From Dallia pectoralis (Eukaryota; Chordata; Actinopteri; Esociformes; Umbridae), in assembly GCA_029465975.1 (NCBI GenBank), contig CM055758.1:12518902-12582901 (forward strand): a DNA stretch of 64,000 nucleotides. The letters are read 5' to 3'. Within the stretch, counting starts at the first letter, position 1. Every line of letters starts with the position of its first letter. Positions 1-14,300 of this stretch are shown one piece after another. The notes under the pieces are model-generated. The model had not been told where the DNA came from, ran no database searches, and was given only the letters and a program-made list of their open reading frames with translations. A program made the position numbers and the translations under genes.

Positions 1-432
1 GCAACTGGATCATGTTTCTCAACCATTCCCGAACAGTGTGCAGTCAGTGTAGCTGACATCTGCCCACAGTGCATTAGTTTCCCTTGTGGATAAATGTAAC
101 TTGGGCACCCAGTACACTATTGCCGGTTTGTGGTGTGTCCCTGCTACCGAACTCTGTCGATAGATACTAATCGCTGGTGACCAGGAGCACCCCACAAGGC
201 TTGAAGTTTCAGAGATGGTCTGACCCAGTAATCTGGCCATAACAATTTGGTCCTTATTAATGTCGCTCAGGACTTAAGGTCTCTCCTGCCCAATTTTCTT
301 GCATCCAATATGTTAACTACAAGAACTGATCATTTGCTTACTATTTTGTCTACCCATACTTGACATGTGCCCTTGTTAGGAGATGATCAAAAAAATATTC
401 CTGGTCACAATGTTTTAGCGCATCACTGTATA
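1..432 (-). mobile_element. Tc1/mariner relic, left-truncated by the window edge
   Basis: Read on the minus strand this is a decayed Tc1-like element: the terminal repeat at 400-432 (its complement reads TAAAACATTGTGACC) and the DNA-binding N-terminal part of the transposase. It lacks an intact reading frame. It is the same family as the relics at 12188-14461 and 40740-42480. Confidence 0.72.
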
Positions 433-717
433 TTTTGTACAATTAATATTTCAGAATTGTGTTACTGAAAAAAATATTTGGAAAGTGGCAGTATCGCACC
501 ATCTGAAGACAAATTAATAATTTCCAGAAAGTGTAGAAACAATTGCTTTGAACCAAATCTGCTAAGCTATCTGGCTCTTATCCTAGTTATTAACATTTAT
601 TTTATGGTTTATGCACCAATCAGATTGAAGCTCTTCAGTATGTCCTACTGAAAATTTGTGCTGTACCTAACCTGTACATGTACAATGTAACCCAATATGA
701 TAGTCTGCTTCAAGTTT

Positions 718-1640
718 TTTGCAGAAAGGCACTAAAAGCACACTCAGACCATGACTAATGAGATTCTCTAGTCTATTGAAAATGAGATTGAATTCTATGG
801 CCTGAAAGCCAAGCATCAGGAATGCTGAAGCATGAAGGGAACAAGGCACCGCTCACCACCCAGCCAAAATCATCTCTAAGATGAAGCATAGTGGGAGCAC
901 TGTATTTCTGCGGCAGAGGCTTACTGCATAACCACGATCGAGAGAAAGTTGAACTGACCAAAGTATAGACAGTTCCTTGATGAAGGCTCCACACCGCTTA
1001 GGACCTCTGACTGGGTTGAATGTTCACTTTCCAACAGCACGACCCTAAGCAAATAGGCAGCAGTGGCAACCGGACTATTGAATGCCCAGCCAGAGTATAG
1101 AATGTAGCACTATTGATCATCTCAGGAGAGACCGGACAATAGCAGTGCAGCGACATTCCCTATCCAAAGATTGATAGGATCTGTGGAGAAGGATGGAAGA
1201 AACTCCACAAATGCAGGTGTACTCAGCTTCTCTTGCACAACTGTATACATAACTAAATATTACTCTTTTGCACAATTTGTCACTTGAACCTGGACACTGC
1301 TCCCTTGCACAATTCAGATACATACTACATATTCTATATTGAACCAGTACATATGTCTACTAGGTCGGGTCTACTTGGCTGTTCGTGTTGTGTGTTTTCG
1401 GTCTTTTTGCACTGTTTTGTGTATATCTTAAAATGCTGCAGCTAGTGGTCAGAAATAATTTATTGTGTGTTTAATCAGACTTGGCAAATAAACCTGATTC
1501 TGATGACATCTTACCCAATAATGCATGCGGCTGTAATAGCTGCCAAAGGTGCTTCAAAAAAGTACAAAGTGGTCTGAATACCAACATCAATGCTTTGAAT
1601 TAATTTGCAACATTTTAATAAAAAAATAATTATTTAGTAT
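718..1640 (+). mobile_element. Second-family Tc1-like relic, split by a nested insertion
   Basis: Noncoding remnants follow the order of the salmonid-type Tc1 transposase gene from about 718 (CAGAAAGGCACTAAAAGCAC) to 1218, then resume at about 1499 with the family 3' end (CTGCCAAAGGTGCTTCAAAA near 1540). Stops and frameshifts are many. The block 1219-1498 is foreign to it. Confidence 0.72.
1219..1498 (+). mobile_element. Nested retroelement tail within the Tc1 relic
   Basis: This 280-bp block interrupts the Tc1 relic and ends GGCAAATAAACCTGATTCTG followed by a short ATGA, a typical 3' end of a LINE/SINE with a small repeated tail. The family is not assigned. Confidence 0.45.
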
Positions 1641-2239
1641 TGTGTTTAGATTATAACCCCCATAATAAACACAAAACATGGAAAAGACATATAAGTGATT
1701 CCGTCACTGGGAACAAACGCTCAGAAATCAACAGAGACATTTTGTCACACAGTTTAATTGTGTCTTACTTTATGTCCCCACACCCACCAGGTGTCTCCCA
1801 TGTTCCATTATCCTTGTGTATTTAACCAGTGGTCTATTTTTGTTCTTGCTTCCAGTTTGGCGTGTGTGGTTTACCAGTTGGCCTCTTCTGGGTCAGTAGT
1901 ATATTGCGTGTTTCTTCGATATCCAGTGTGCTTACCTTAACCTGTTCTCGATGCTGGATTATATCGTCGGTATCTTGAGTCTGCACCTGAGTCGACCCCC
2001 TAAATCGTTGTTACACATTTAAGTGGTAAGAAAAAAGGTACAGCCTAAGTAGAATGACTACTACTCGTGGGGTGCGTTGGGATTTATGAAAGTGTTTTTC
2101 TGATTGCGAGGCTGTCTGATAAAACGTTTAAACTACAATAAATTATAGCTTTCATTAGATGCAAATATTATTATGCACTATATCAGACATGTTAAAGGTT
2201 TAAATAAAAGGTGTTTTGATTTTATTCAGGATTTATACC
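1641..2239. other. Upstream noncoding DNA, no feature recognised
   Basis: AT-rich sequence with only short chance reading frames. I see no gene, RNA or clear repeat here. Confidence 0.5.
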
Positions 2240-2979
2240 CTTAACTTATTTGGGGGTACATGTCTGCGTCACCAAGTCCATTGCGTCAACACGACCATTG
2301 CGTGTCCCACGTGCGGATGTTTACGATCCTCGTGCAGAACTACGTCGTCACACTTTGCAGTTGTTCGGAAAAAATAACACAAGACAAGGGAGACATGCGA
2401 CAACAAAACAAAAAATCGGACTAAACAAGCGAATAACAAATGGACAAATTAATTGGTTGCCATATGATTAATATACAACCCAGACACGGCAAACGCACTA
2501 TCTTGAAAGATGTCTTAACGGGGTTTTGTTCCGTAAAGCCCTCCCCCGGATGTGACAGCGCGCAGCGCGCAGCACGCAGCGGGTTTACTGCTTGTAAACA
2601 GATCCTCACACGTGACCATGGGAACCGCGGCTCTTATTGTCTCTAGTCGCACTAAGGGCAGGCAGGTAGGTGAACTGGGCAGGTGGTGGTGACATGAAAA
2701 GCCTGACAACTAACGAGAACAAATCCAGTTTTATGCCTGTCTTTATTTTTTTTGTAATTTATGGGCTTATGTGAGCGCGCTATTTAACGTGGTCATTTTG
2801 TTTACATGAATATCTAATTTGGGGGAAATCTCCAGAAGCTTTTGAGAGTGACGTTAAGCAACTGTTCAGCGTGTAAACAAAGCGAGCCACTGTTGTTGCG
2901 TTTCTGTCATCTTGGCTAGCCATTTTAGCCCCAGATTGTATGTGAGCTCGCCTGGCTCCGTTTCTACTGGCTGGATGAG
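2240..2979 (+). promoter_or_regulatory. Probable jmy promoter and 5'UTR (CpG-rich)
   Basis: CpG frequency rises from about 2270 and stays high into exon 1, unlike the AT-rich upstream DNA. CACGTG E-boxes occur at about 2310 and 2610, and a GC-rich core at 2555-2640 includes a repeated GCGCGCAG-type run. No clear TATA box sits at a sensible distance. The transcription start is not visible from sequence; somewhere in 2540-2900 is an inference. Confidence 0.5.
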
Positions 2980-3876
2980 ATGTCATTCATGATGGAGGAT
3001 TCAGTCGAGTCGGACTGGGTGGCTGTAAGACCGAATGTTTTCGACGAAAAGGAAAGACACAAATTTGTTTTCATTGTCGCCTGGAACGAGATCGAAGGGA
3101 AGTTTGCGATAACCTGCCACAACAGGACAGTACAGAAACGGACTGCGTTTAGAGATGCGCTATTTGAAGCGGTCGACATCGACTTCACATCCCCGGTCAA
3201 CGTCACTGTAGCCGGATCGGACAAAAACAAGGCTGCGCTAAACAGTCCCACCAAAAGGAAAGATGACATCTCGCAGTCGGTTATTGTTCGACCTAACGTC
3301 AGCCCAACGGGGAAAAGCCAGAGAACGGGCGCCATTGGAGAGACAACAAACGCGTTGGGTGCCTCATCCAGGCCAGTCGACAGTGTTCGCAAAACACTGG
3401 GATCCTGGGACATCGTGTCCTCCAAGGTGACCGACGACGAGGTCCTGGAGCCGGCGGATGTCCCGGGTGCACTGCGCTCCCCGGATGATGGCGACGGAGA
3501 GGAGTCGGATAGCAGCCGAGAAGGCTACAGCTGGGCCGGGCTATTCTCGTTTCAAGATGTACGGGTTGCCCACCTCCAGCTCTGTGCTGTCAACTCGGAC
3601 CTGGAGCCGTGTCTGCCCCCGTTCCCTGAAGAGCAATCAGGCATGTGGACAGTGCTTTTTGGGGCCCCTGAGGTTTCCCAACAGGAGACAGACGCCCTGT
3701 GTTATCAGCTCCAGGTTTACCTGGGCCATGCTCTGGACACCTGTGGCTGGAAGATTCTCTCCCAGGTGCTGTTTACCGAGAGTGATGACACTGAAGAGTA
3801 TTACGAGAGTTTGAGTGAGCTGAGACAGAAAGGATACGAGGATGCTCTCCAGAGGGCCAAAAAACGACTCCAAGAG
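2980..3876 (+). CDS. jmy: jmy exon 1 (residues 1-299)
   Basis: The exon opens at the first ATG, and the start MSFMMEDSVESDWVAVRP aligns with the JMY N-terminus. The block KHKFVFIVAWNEIEGKFAI-type, followed by TCHNRT, is the family signature of JMY/WHAMM. The middle (about residues 60-185) is low-complexity, Ser/Asp rich and less conserved. The C-terminal part (about 185-299) is the conserved region leading into the coiled coil. The donor is CAAGAG|GTAAAT, phase 0. Reading through the donor adds only a short tail before a stop at 3921, so splicing is needed. Confidence 0.95.
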
Positions 3877-6800
3877 GTAAATGAAACTATACTTCCGTTT
3901 CGCAACCCACATTCGTTATAACACTGTGATCAACCTGGCCCTCGACATAATAGCAGGACAAAAGTAATCACAATAAACAGCATAACACTAGAAAATCTCT
4001 GACGAGGTGGGTTCTTGGATTTCGTTACATCTGATCTTTCACTGCATTGCAGGCTCACAGTAAAGAACAGCTAATGCTTAGTGGTCCACGTGAAGGAGAT
4101 TGCCTGGAGAAATTCCTGACATAATGCGTGACAACTATGTTGAGTTAACTTTACTGTATTATGGGAATTTGATGAATAAGGCTTCAGTGCACGTTTATTT
4201 ACTTTTGAGTTTTAACGCACATGTTATCAATGTGCTGATGAAGTCAGAGGCACCCAGTCACATGGTTCTGTCTCTTCACCTTTCCCTTTGTTTCTCTGTA
4301 AGCCTCAGCGCAGCCATCTGCTCCAGACTCCAGTCCCAGGCCTGTAATATGATCAGGCCTGGCCCTGACACTCCAGTTGGCTAGCTAGATGAGGGCAGTC
4401 CATGGGTAACAGGGCAGGGTCCATGCAGTTCAGCCAACCTGATGAGAACGTTATCATGTGAGAGCTACCATGATGTCAAGAACGGATTTGATCATTCTAA
4501 TAACAAACATTAATGCTTATGTAGCTGGATACAAACCTTCTGTAGATCCACCCCCTATAACACCCACCATGACCTGTATTGTAAGTGCTAGGGCTTATTT
4601 TTGGATATAATATTTCCATTAAAAGACCATCAGCTCTGCCTGCCTCTCCCTTTCTTCCTCAAATTCTCTTTTCAGCCTTTTCATTGTGTGTGTGTGCGCG
4701 CGCGTGTGTGTGTGTGCGCGTGTGTGTGTGCGTGTGTGTGTGTGAGTGAGAGTGCCTGAGACCACAGAACAGCTGAGCAGGATAGGGCAGGACCAACAGG
4801 TGGGAATGAGACTCACTGTTACTGTAAATGTTATTTATAGACAAGGCATTGTTATGGATATGAGCAATTTGCCAGATAGGAATATTTGATATTGCTTGGG
4901 TGGTTCCATTGCTAAATAGAACCACCAAACGTGCATTTATTTGATATATTTGATGTAACTAATCCCATAGATGTTTGATCAACACCAGACTCCCCGCTGC
5001 CACGCATTCTAGGTGATTACATTTATTGGTTAGTCGAAAGAAAGCCATGCAGGAAACAATGAAAAGGCCATTCCAAATGTATTTATTGCCCATCAACTGA
5101 AAAGAGAAGGAAATTCCTAAAATTCCCTTCCAAATGTTATGTCCTTTTTGCATCTATGGCCTTGCCTCATTGCAGCCGCAGGTTTGGGAGAATGAAATAT
5201 TCCGACATGTTCACAGGTGCACATCTTGTTTAGATGTTTCATTTCTTATCACATTACTCACTCAACCAAGAATTTCGAGTACATAAGAGCTGGGAGAAGG
5301 GTGCATTCTCAAGTCTAAATCATTGTCTGTCGGGTTTCTCGCTTGTCATTACTGCGCCATGTTTTTTTTCATCCATAAAATCCAACTTGGTTACCAAACT
5401 CCTAGGTTTGTTTTGTCAGATTATGAAAGAGTAAGCTACATGCTTAAGACACACTTTTATTTAAATTAAAATTGGGACAAAAGTGGCAGATGTTTTTATT
5501 AAGCTTTAAACACCACAAGTCTGACACCTGAGGACCCGCAGCAAAAGTCTCATGAACATCTGACGTGTTTGACAGCTGAGAGGATGAAGTGTTCTAACAA
5601 TTGGACCAGTTTGGCACCTCCGTCTACAGTGTAGGCTACCATACATGCTGCCTCTATAGCAAATGTGAACAGGTAGGTCATTTGGCCTGTATCCAAGTGC
5701 TGACCTGTTATACACTGGCCAACACATTATTCTGTTTGTATGTTCCCTGACACATGTACTGCTCAGGCAGGCTTATTGTTACAGGCCATGTTCATATAGT
5801 AACGATATTCATCTCCCCCTCACTCCCAATGGGTCATTAGTTCATGTTTTATCAAATGAGCCAGCCACCAAGAACTGGTTTAGTATTGTTCTGGAGTGTT
5901 TGGACACAATTTTACAGCAACAAGGGCCACGAACAACAGCACCGGTCAATTAAAGTGTCCTAAATCCTGATCATAAATAGCTGGACATAAATAAAGACAG
6001 GGATAAATGTGGTTGTGGGCAGAGATTCAGGACCAAACCTTCCACCAGGCGAATATACAGCAGACATGTCTGACGTGCTCAGAGAATGAAAAGGAGACGG
6101 GTCATTATTTATTAGGCGTGTGGGTTGGCGGTGAAGGCCAGGGACGAGGAGGAGAGATGGAACCACTCAATGGATCCACAATGACTCCATCTGACTGTAC
6201 AGTACAGTAGCCTGAGGCTGTGGGCGACAACCAACGTCACAGTGGATTTAGAAATGTTAACATTCAGAGCTCTGTCCTCTCAGTCAGCCAGCCAGCAATG
6301 AGATCATCCAGGGAGACTGACTGAGTGAATGTGAGTGACGGGTAAGGTTGTAGGCCCTGCTGATAGTGAGAAGGTCCAGTGAACAGTTAGGATGCTGGGT
6401 TAACTATCTGGGCACTTATTACATGTATGCAAAAGGTTTTAGTTGACGGAAGCACAGCTTGAAAAGAGATGCATAGCAGCAACTGTTTCAGGTGTTTATC
6501 AAATCAAAAGAGTAATAGTCCCGTTTCGATGTTCACACACAATGTGGAAACTTGCCTCTGGCTTCATTCACTTTGACACAGATATGAGCTTTAACAGGAA
6601 AAAAACGTAGAAGCTGTTGTCAACAAGAACGTGACGTGACAGGATGCTACATCATGGAAAGGAACAAGAGTTAGCAGCTGACATGAAGGATTTATAAAGT
6701 GGGACTGAACTATTTTAGTTTAAAAAAAAAAAAATGTTTCTTTTATATTTCATTGGAAAGTAATGAGGTTGAAATCGGTTAACAAATGTAAGCAGATTTC

Positions 6801-9800
6801 TCTGGGATCTAAAGGGATTCATCCAAAAGCTTAGTCTTCCTATTAGGCTTACATGAACGTGTGATACAGAGGGTAAACAGTCAAATGGAAACTCCCCGTC
6901 TGTAAAACAGGCCTCCTGTAATTATCATAGTAGGCTGTTTCCCAAAACCTCCCAGTCCTTTGCACCGCTGACCACTGGCAGTGCGAAGTCTACATCTGAT
7001 CAGCCTGAGATAATGAGACACTTTTGTAGCCATCTATAGCATTGAAACTTGTCTTTCCTGTACAGCTCTAAGTAAAATGATAGGTGGTGTGAGATCTGAT
7101 TTAAACACGAACTGCATGCTTTAGTCTAGAACGATAGCTTTTGCTCTCTGACTACGACTAGTCTATCCAGAGCAAGTCTGCCTGTATTTATCAAGTAATT
7201 GGCTGTGGTTGTGTATGTGTGGGTGTGTGTGGATGTGTGGGTGTGTATGTGTGGGTGTGTGTGGTGTGGGTGTGTGTGGCTGGGGCCCTAAATAATCTTT
7301 TGCATTTATTTGTTATTTTGCTCTATTTTGCTCTATTGCTCTAACTTTATTTTAGGTAAAATATACTGTTAATACACTGTTTTCAGAAGATGTATGAATA
7401 GTAACAATTTATTTTCAAACGATTTTCCATTAAAGGATTTTACGGAATCAATTTACCATATAAATAATATAATTACTATAGAATGTTATGAAACAAAAGA
7501 GCAGTCATTTCATAACATTGTTTTTGATTACTGAAAGCCGTATCTCTGTTAACTAGGTACAGCCTCAGTGTTTCCTGTAAACGTGTGCCGGACATTGCAT
7601 AGCATTTCTTGTAAAAAATGTCTGCATGCTAGGAATTAGCTCAGTGCCAAGAAAACCAAGTTTCGTGATACTATTGTTTTATGACTTAACTCCGAACACT
7701 ATTATTGAAGTGTGTGTGTGTCTATGTGTGAATGAGAAAAGGGGACTTAGTTATGGTGAGATACTCCCACTGCAGAGGATTATCCCAGTCAGGGACCAGG
7801 CACGGTCACACACACCCCAGGCAGGGACCAGGCACGGTCACACACACCCCAGGCAGGGACCAGGCACGGTCACACACACCCCAGTCAGGGACCAGGCACG
7901 GTCACACACACCCCAGTCAGGGACCAGGCACGGTCACACACACCCCAGTCAGGGACCAGGCACGGTCACACACACCCCAGTCAGGGACCAGGCATGGTCA
8001 CACACACCCCAGTCAGGCCAGGGAGCAGGCACGGTCACACACACCCCAGTCAGGTCAGGGACCAGGCACGGTCACACACACCCCAGTCAGGGACCAGGCA
8101 CGGTCACACACACCCCAGTCAGGGACCAGGCATGGTCACACACACCCCAGTCAGGCCAGGGAGCAGGCACGGTCACACACACCCCAGTCAGGTCAGGGAC
8201 CAGGCACGGTCACACACACCCCAGTCAGGTCAGGAACCAGGCATTGGGTCAAATGTCATTGAAGTTAGCCTGTGTCTTTGTGCCGAACTGCACATTGTCC
8301 CATTTGTATCTATTTAGACTTAACAAGTAATGTTACATTGGTTTAAATATAATAACATACAATGTAAATGTTCAACTCACACTAGCAACAACATATTACA
8401 GCTGTGCCGTAAGGTGAAACATCTTTGATTTGCTTTGGCAAGACAGCTGAGCTGGAAGGCGTATAAACTCACTGACAATGTTGCTTTCCTGGTAACTAAC
8501 AGCTGTCCAACGACTGCTGTTACTGGCTGTTACTGATTATAGGACAATTGTTTTAGTGTCAACGTACGCAAGTTGTTTGTAGTTGTTTGCCAACCGCATT
8601 TTGTTTTCTCCTTCTGTAAGCCCTTCCAGCTACTCATGTGTTTATGGAGCTGGCAGGGCTTCAAGAACCAGACTTCCTAAATCACTTATTCTCCTACAAC
8701 ATTGAGTGAGACGTCAGCTCACTCGGAATAGTCGGAAAAGTCTTCGACATTACCTCAAAAGTGTGATGTTTGCTATTTGTTTGTGTTTACACAATACAAA
8801 AAAAGATTAGCGATTCGAATCTGGTGTCGTTCCTCTGAACGAGATATCTAAATTTTATTGTAAAAACCCTCTTTCTGCAAGCCAGTGTAGTAAACAGATG
8901 AGGTGCCACACAGAAGGTTGAATACTAGATGGGCTGGTACATTTTTGGATAAATCAGCAATTTGACGGTCCAATCTGGGAACCCTAGCAACATTAGGTCC
9001 AGAGGTGACAAGTGCCTGTGGCTGTACTCCACTAATGTTATTGAGTTTGGAGTAACACGCAGGTCACCTCTGTTATTTAATTGTATCACCTTATGATTGA
9101 GTCTGGCGTTACTCCACTAATGTTATTGAGTTTGGAGTAACATGCAGGTCACCTCTGTTATTTAATAGTATCACCTTATGATTGAGTCTGGCGTTACTCC
9201 ACTAATGTTATTGAGTTTGGAGTAACATGCAGGTCACCTCTGTTATTTAATTGTATCATCTTATGATTGAGTCTGGCTGTACTCCACTAATGTTATTGAG
9301 TTTGGAGTAACATGCAGGTCACCTCTGTTATTTAATTGTATCATCTTATGATTGAGTCTGGCGTTACTCCACTAATGTTATTGAGTTTGGAGTAACATGC
9401 AGGTCACCTCTGTTATTTAATAGTATCACCTTATGATTGAGTCTGGCGTTACTCCACTAATGTTATTGAGTTTGGAGTAACATGCAGGTCACCTCTGTTA
9501 TTTAATTGTATCACCTTATGATTGAGTCTGGCTGTACTCCACTAATGTTATTGAGTTTGGAGTAACATGCAGGTCACCTCTGTTATTTAATAGTATCACC
9601 TTATGATTGAGTCTGGCGTTACTCCACTAATGTTATTGAGTTTGGAGTAACATGCAGGTCACCTGTTATTTGCCAATAATGACCTTGTTATCCAAGGTCA
9701 CACCAACAGATGAATACATGAGCCACTTCTAGTCCTGGACCTGGGTCTCACACCAATTAATTGTTCCCCAGGGGGGTGGGGCTACACAATCAGCTACTTA

Positions 9801-10145
9801 TACTTGACCTACAACTGGGTCAGAACTTGCAGGACATATTGTCACACACTTGTTGAGATGACTAAAAACCCCACATGGATTTTAACAGGTTGCCCCTAAA
9901 ACAGCCCTGTTTCTCCTAACAGGTTTTGGTCATGACATACATATGTGCAACATGTACCTGCTGTGATAGTTCCTCCCCCCCAGACAGACCTCTGCTAAGT
10001 TAAGGGGTTTCCATAAAGTCCACCAGCTGTCCACAGTTGACTAGCGTTAGGCAGGCCTGTCTGGGGTTGCCATGGAGACCCAGGCCAAGGTAAACAGTAG
10101 GAGCAGTGTTAGGGCTGAAACAACCAGTGTCTTTCTCTATTGGGT

Positions 10146-10191
<46 letters not shown>

Positions 10192-10925
10192 CTAGGGTTA
10201 ATAATGTAAGAGACTGTATTTATCTTATCCACGGCATCCACAAGTTCTGGTTGGCATCAGACAAAGCTGATATGTTCTGTTTTTGTGTTCAGTAACTGAC
10301 AGTGATATCTGGATTCATTCATGTTCCTTGGCTAGTGGTAGTTGTGTTTGTGGTTGGATAGTGTTATCGGGGGAATATGAATATCAATGAAGACAAGGAG
10401 ACGGTGGATTTGTATACAACCAATACACACACATACATATAAACAACCACTCACAAATCTTCACATATGATTGCAGACCAATTTTACCAGCTTATAACTT
10501 TAGTGAAAAGTTTTTTTTCAATTGGTGAAAGAGTTCTTTGTTTAGGCTTCAACAAATGAAATAGTCCGGAATATGGACTGAGACTAGTAATTGCAACAAA
10601 CACACACAAACTCTGATCCAGCAGTTTTACTTATGTGAACACTAACTCCCTTTGTCTTTTAAACATGCATCTAATTTGGTGCTCAAAAACTGTAGTTGGG
10701 TTTCCTTTAAGTTGATGAATTTCTAAACATGTTTTATGTGTGTGTGTGTTTTGTCTGTTCTCTGTGTGTGTGCCTTTTGGGTGTGTGCCTTCTGTTTGTG
10801 TTTTCTCTATTCTGTGTGTGTGTGTTTTCTGTGTGTGTGTGCGTGCTTACACATGTGGTTGTGTGTATTATCTCTGTCTGTTTTTGTGTGTGTGTGTGCC
10901 TTCTGTGTGTGTTTTCTCTGTTTAT

Positions 10926-10989
<64 letters not shown>

Positions 10990-11029
10990 CGTGCTTACAC
11001 GTGTGTGTGTGTATGCGTATGCATGCTTA

Positions 11030-11069
<40 letters not shown>

Positions 11070-11317
11070 CGTGCGTGCTTACACATGTGTGTGTGTGTGT
11101 AGCTCCTGGAAAGGCACAGGTCCATGGAGAGCATGGTGGATCTGCTGCAGGTTTATCCAGAGGAAGACGAGGCCTATGGGAACTTATTGGAGGCTACAAC
11201 ACAACTGTACCACTACCTTCTACAGCCCTTCAGGGACATGAGGGAACTGGCCATGCTGCGTAGACAGCAGATCAAGGTAACACACACCCTATACACACAC
11301 CCTATACACACACACAC

Positions 11318-11373
<56 letters not shown>

Positions 11374-14300
11374 GACAGCAGATCAAGGTAACACACACTC
11401 TATACATATACACCCACAGACAGCAGGTTAAGGTAACACACACCCTATACACACACACACTATATACACACAGACAGCAGATTAAGGTAACACACACTCT
11501 ATACATATACACACACACATAGAGCAGATCAAGGTTACACACACTCTATACACACACAGACAGCAGGTCAAGGTTACACACACCCTATACACACACACAG
11601 AAAGCAGATCAAGGTAACACACACTCTATACACACACATAGAGCAGATCAAGGTTACACACACTCTATACACACACACACAGCAGGTCAAGGTAACACAC
11701 ACTCTATACACACACACACACACACACACAGAAAGCAGATCGAGGTAACACATACACTATACACACACATACAGCAGGTCAAGGTAACACACACTCTATA
11801 CACACACAGAGAGTAGATAAAGGTAACACACACTATACACACACAGAGAGCAGATAAAGGTAACACACACTCTATACACACACAGAGAGCAGATCAAGGT
11901 AACACACACTCTATACACACACACACCGCAGATCTCGCACTCTGTTCCAAATTACAATGTGAAGTGACTGAAGGTAAATGCCCTCACTATGTAACATTTG
12001 GATCTCTTAATAGTAACCTGCCTAATAGCTAAGCAATGACAGCTTCTCATTTGCTTGCAAAAAGCTATGATATCTGAATATTCTAGTTTGCAAACAACTA
12101 ATAAATGTTGCTGGCCTATTCCCACAAGGGAAATGCAGAAACACTTGCATTTTCCTTATGTGCGGAAATGATTAGAATATTAATTAGTATAAACAGATGA
12201 GCCAAAACATCATGACCAGGTGAAGTGAATAATTTAAGGCCACATGTTAAGGTCTAGGTAAATTAGATGGTAAGCAAAACAACCAATTCTCGTAATCAAC
12301 GTGTTTGAGGAGAAATTGGCCAGAGTAAAGACCAAAGTGATTTTGACATGGGCCAAATTGGCCAGACGACTGGAACAAATCATTTAGGGCTGCAACTAAC
12401 GATTATTTTTATAATCGATTAATCTGTCGATAATTTTTTCGATTAATCGGATAAAAACTAAAAAGCATTAATATCCAACCCTTTACTGAAAAACAGAACT
12501 GACAGTGCAATTCACAGTGCAAAAAATGTTCAGAAAGTGCACAAACAGGTTGCTCCTTGAACATCCCTGAGCTAATGAATAATAAAAAGTGCACAACAAT
12601 GTTTATTTTTATTAAGGACCTATAAAGAAAAATACAATTCAGAAAACTTAAAATGATTTGTTTGAACCTCAGAACTTATTCTCTACACTACACTCACAGA
12701 CGTACACAGTCACAAAACTCTCACTCACAGACGCACACACAAACTCTCACTCACAGATGCACACACAAACTCTCCGCATCACGCACACACAAACTCTCAC
12801 TCACAGATGCACACACAAACTCTCCGCATCACGCACACACAAACTCTCACTCACAGACGCACACACAAACTCTCCGCATCAAGGACTCCAACGTGTTTCC
12901 GTTCAAGGTGCTGTATCATCACCGTGGTGCTCCCGTGCCATGTCATGTCGCTTTTGCATATCTTGCAATTAACACACTTTTTTGATGTATTTACTTAGTG
13001 TGAAATGCCCCCACACATGGATGACTTCGGTCGAACAGCTCCGCACCGCACTCAACTCAATTGCTTTTATCTCCGCGACTGAGTGGCGTGTCGCGATAAT
13101 GAAATTCGTTGCCAACTTTTTTAATTATCGATTTTTATCGATTTTATCGATTCGTTGTTGCAGCCCTAAAATCATCACTGAAATGCCACCTTGTGGGGGA
13201 CTCTCGGACAACAGTGGTGAGTACCAGAAACTGGCTCCACCTCACAACTTACAGAACTTAAAGGATCTGCTGTTAATGTCTTGGTACCAGATAACAAAGG
13301 ACACCTTCAGTAATGTCTTGGTGCCAGATACCACAGGACACTCACTAATGTCTTGGTGCCAGATACCACAGGACATCTTCACTAATGTCTTGGTACCAGA
13401 TACCACAGAACACCTTCACTAATGTCTTGGTGCCAGATACCACAGGACACCTTCACTAATGTCATGGTGCCAGATACCACAGGACACTCACTAATGTCTT
13501 GGTACCAGATACCACAGAACACCTTCACTAATGTCTTGGTGCCAGATACCACAGAACACCTTCACTAATGTCTTGGTGCCAGATACCACAGAACACCTTC
13601 ACTAATGTCTTGGTGCCAGATACCACAGGACACTCACTAATGTCTTGGTGCCAGATACCACAGGACACCTTCACTAATGTCTTGGTACCAGATACCACAG
13701 GACACCTTCAGTAATGTCTTGGTGCCAGATACCACAGGACACCTTCAGTAATGTCTTGATGCCAGATACCACAGGACACCTTCACTAATGTCTTGGTACC
13801 AGATACCACAGAACACCTTCACTAATGTCTTGGTGCCAGATACCACAGAACACCTTCACTAATGTCTTGGTACCAGATACCACAGAACACCTTCACTAAT
13901 GTCTTGGTGCCAGATACCACAGAACACCTTCACTAATGTCTTGGTGCCAGATACCACAGGACACCTTCACTAATGTCTTGGTGCCAGATACCACAGAACA
14001 CCTTCACTAATGTCTTGGTGCCAGATACCACAGAACACCTTCACTAATGTCTTGGTGCCAGATACCACAGGACACCTTCACTAATGTCTTGGTGCCAGAT
14101 ACCACAGGACACCTTCACTAATGTCTTGGTGCCAGATACCACAGAACACCTTCACTAATGTCTTGGTACCAGATACCACAGAACACCTTCACTAATGTCT
14201 TGGTGCCAGATACCACAGAACACCTTCACTAATGTCTTGGTGCCAGATACCACAGAACACCTTCACTAATGTCTTGGTGCCAGATACCACAGAACACCTT

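Larger units (their letters stand above)
3877..11102 (+). other. jmy: jmy intron 1
   Basis: A 7.2 kb intron. It contains a TG/CG microsatellite (4681-4752), a TG-rich tract (7204-7280), a 32-bp minisatellite (7778-8240), an 85-bp minisatellite (9022-9668), (TG)n at 10147-10190 and a long TG tract abutting the exon 2 acceptor. The remainder (about 4753-7200 and 8300-9000) shows nothing recognisable. Confidence 0.8.

Noticed and set aside
2964..3425. Antisense frame opposite jmy exon 1
   Set aside because: Shadow of a GC-rich coding exon; no family match.
7626..8330. Repeat protein gene across the 32-bp satellite
   Set aside because: All three frames are open for the same reason, and it lies in jmy intron 1 with no splice or promoter support.
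10729..11241. Cys/Val-rich coding frames over the TG tract
   Set aside because: Artefact of TG repeats; the real coding part here is only jmy exon 2 in another context.
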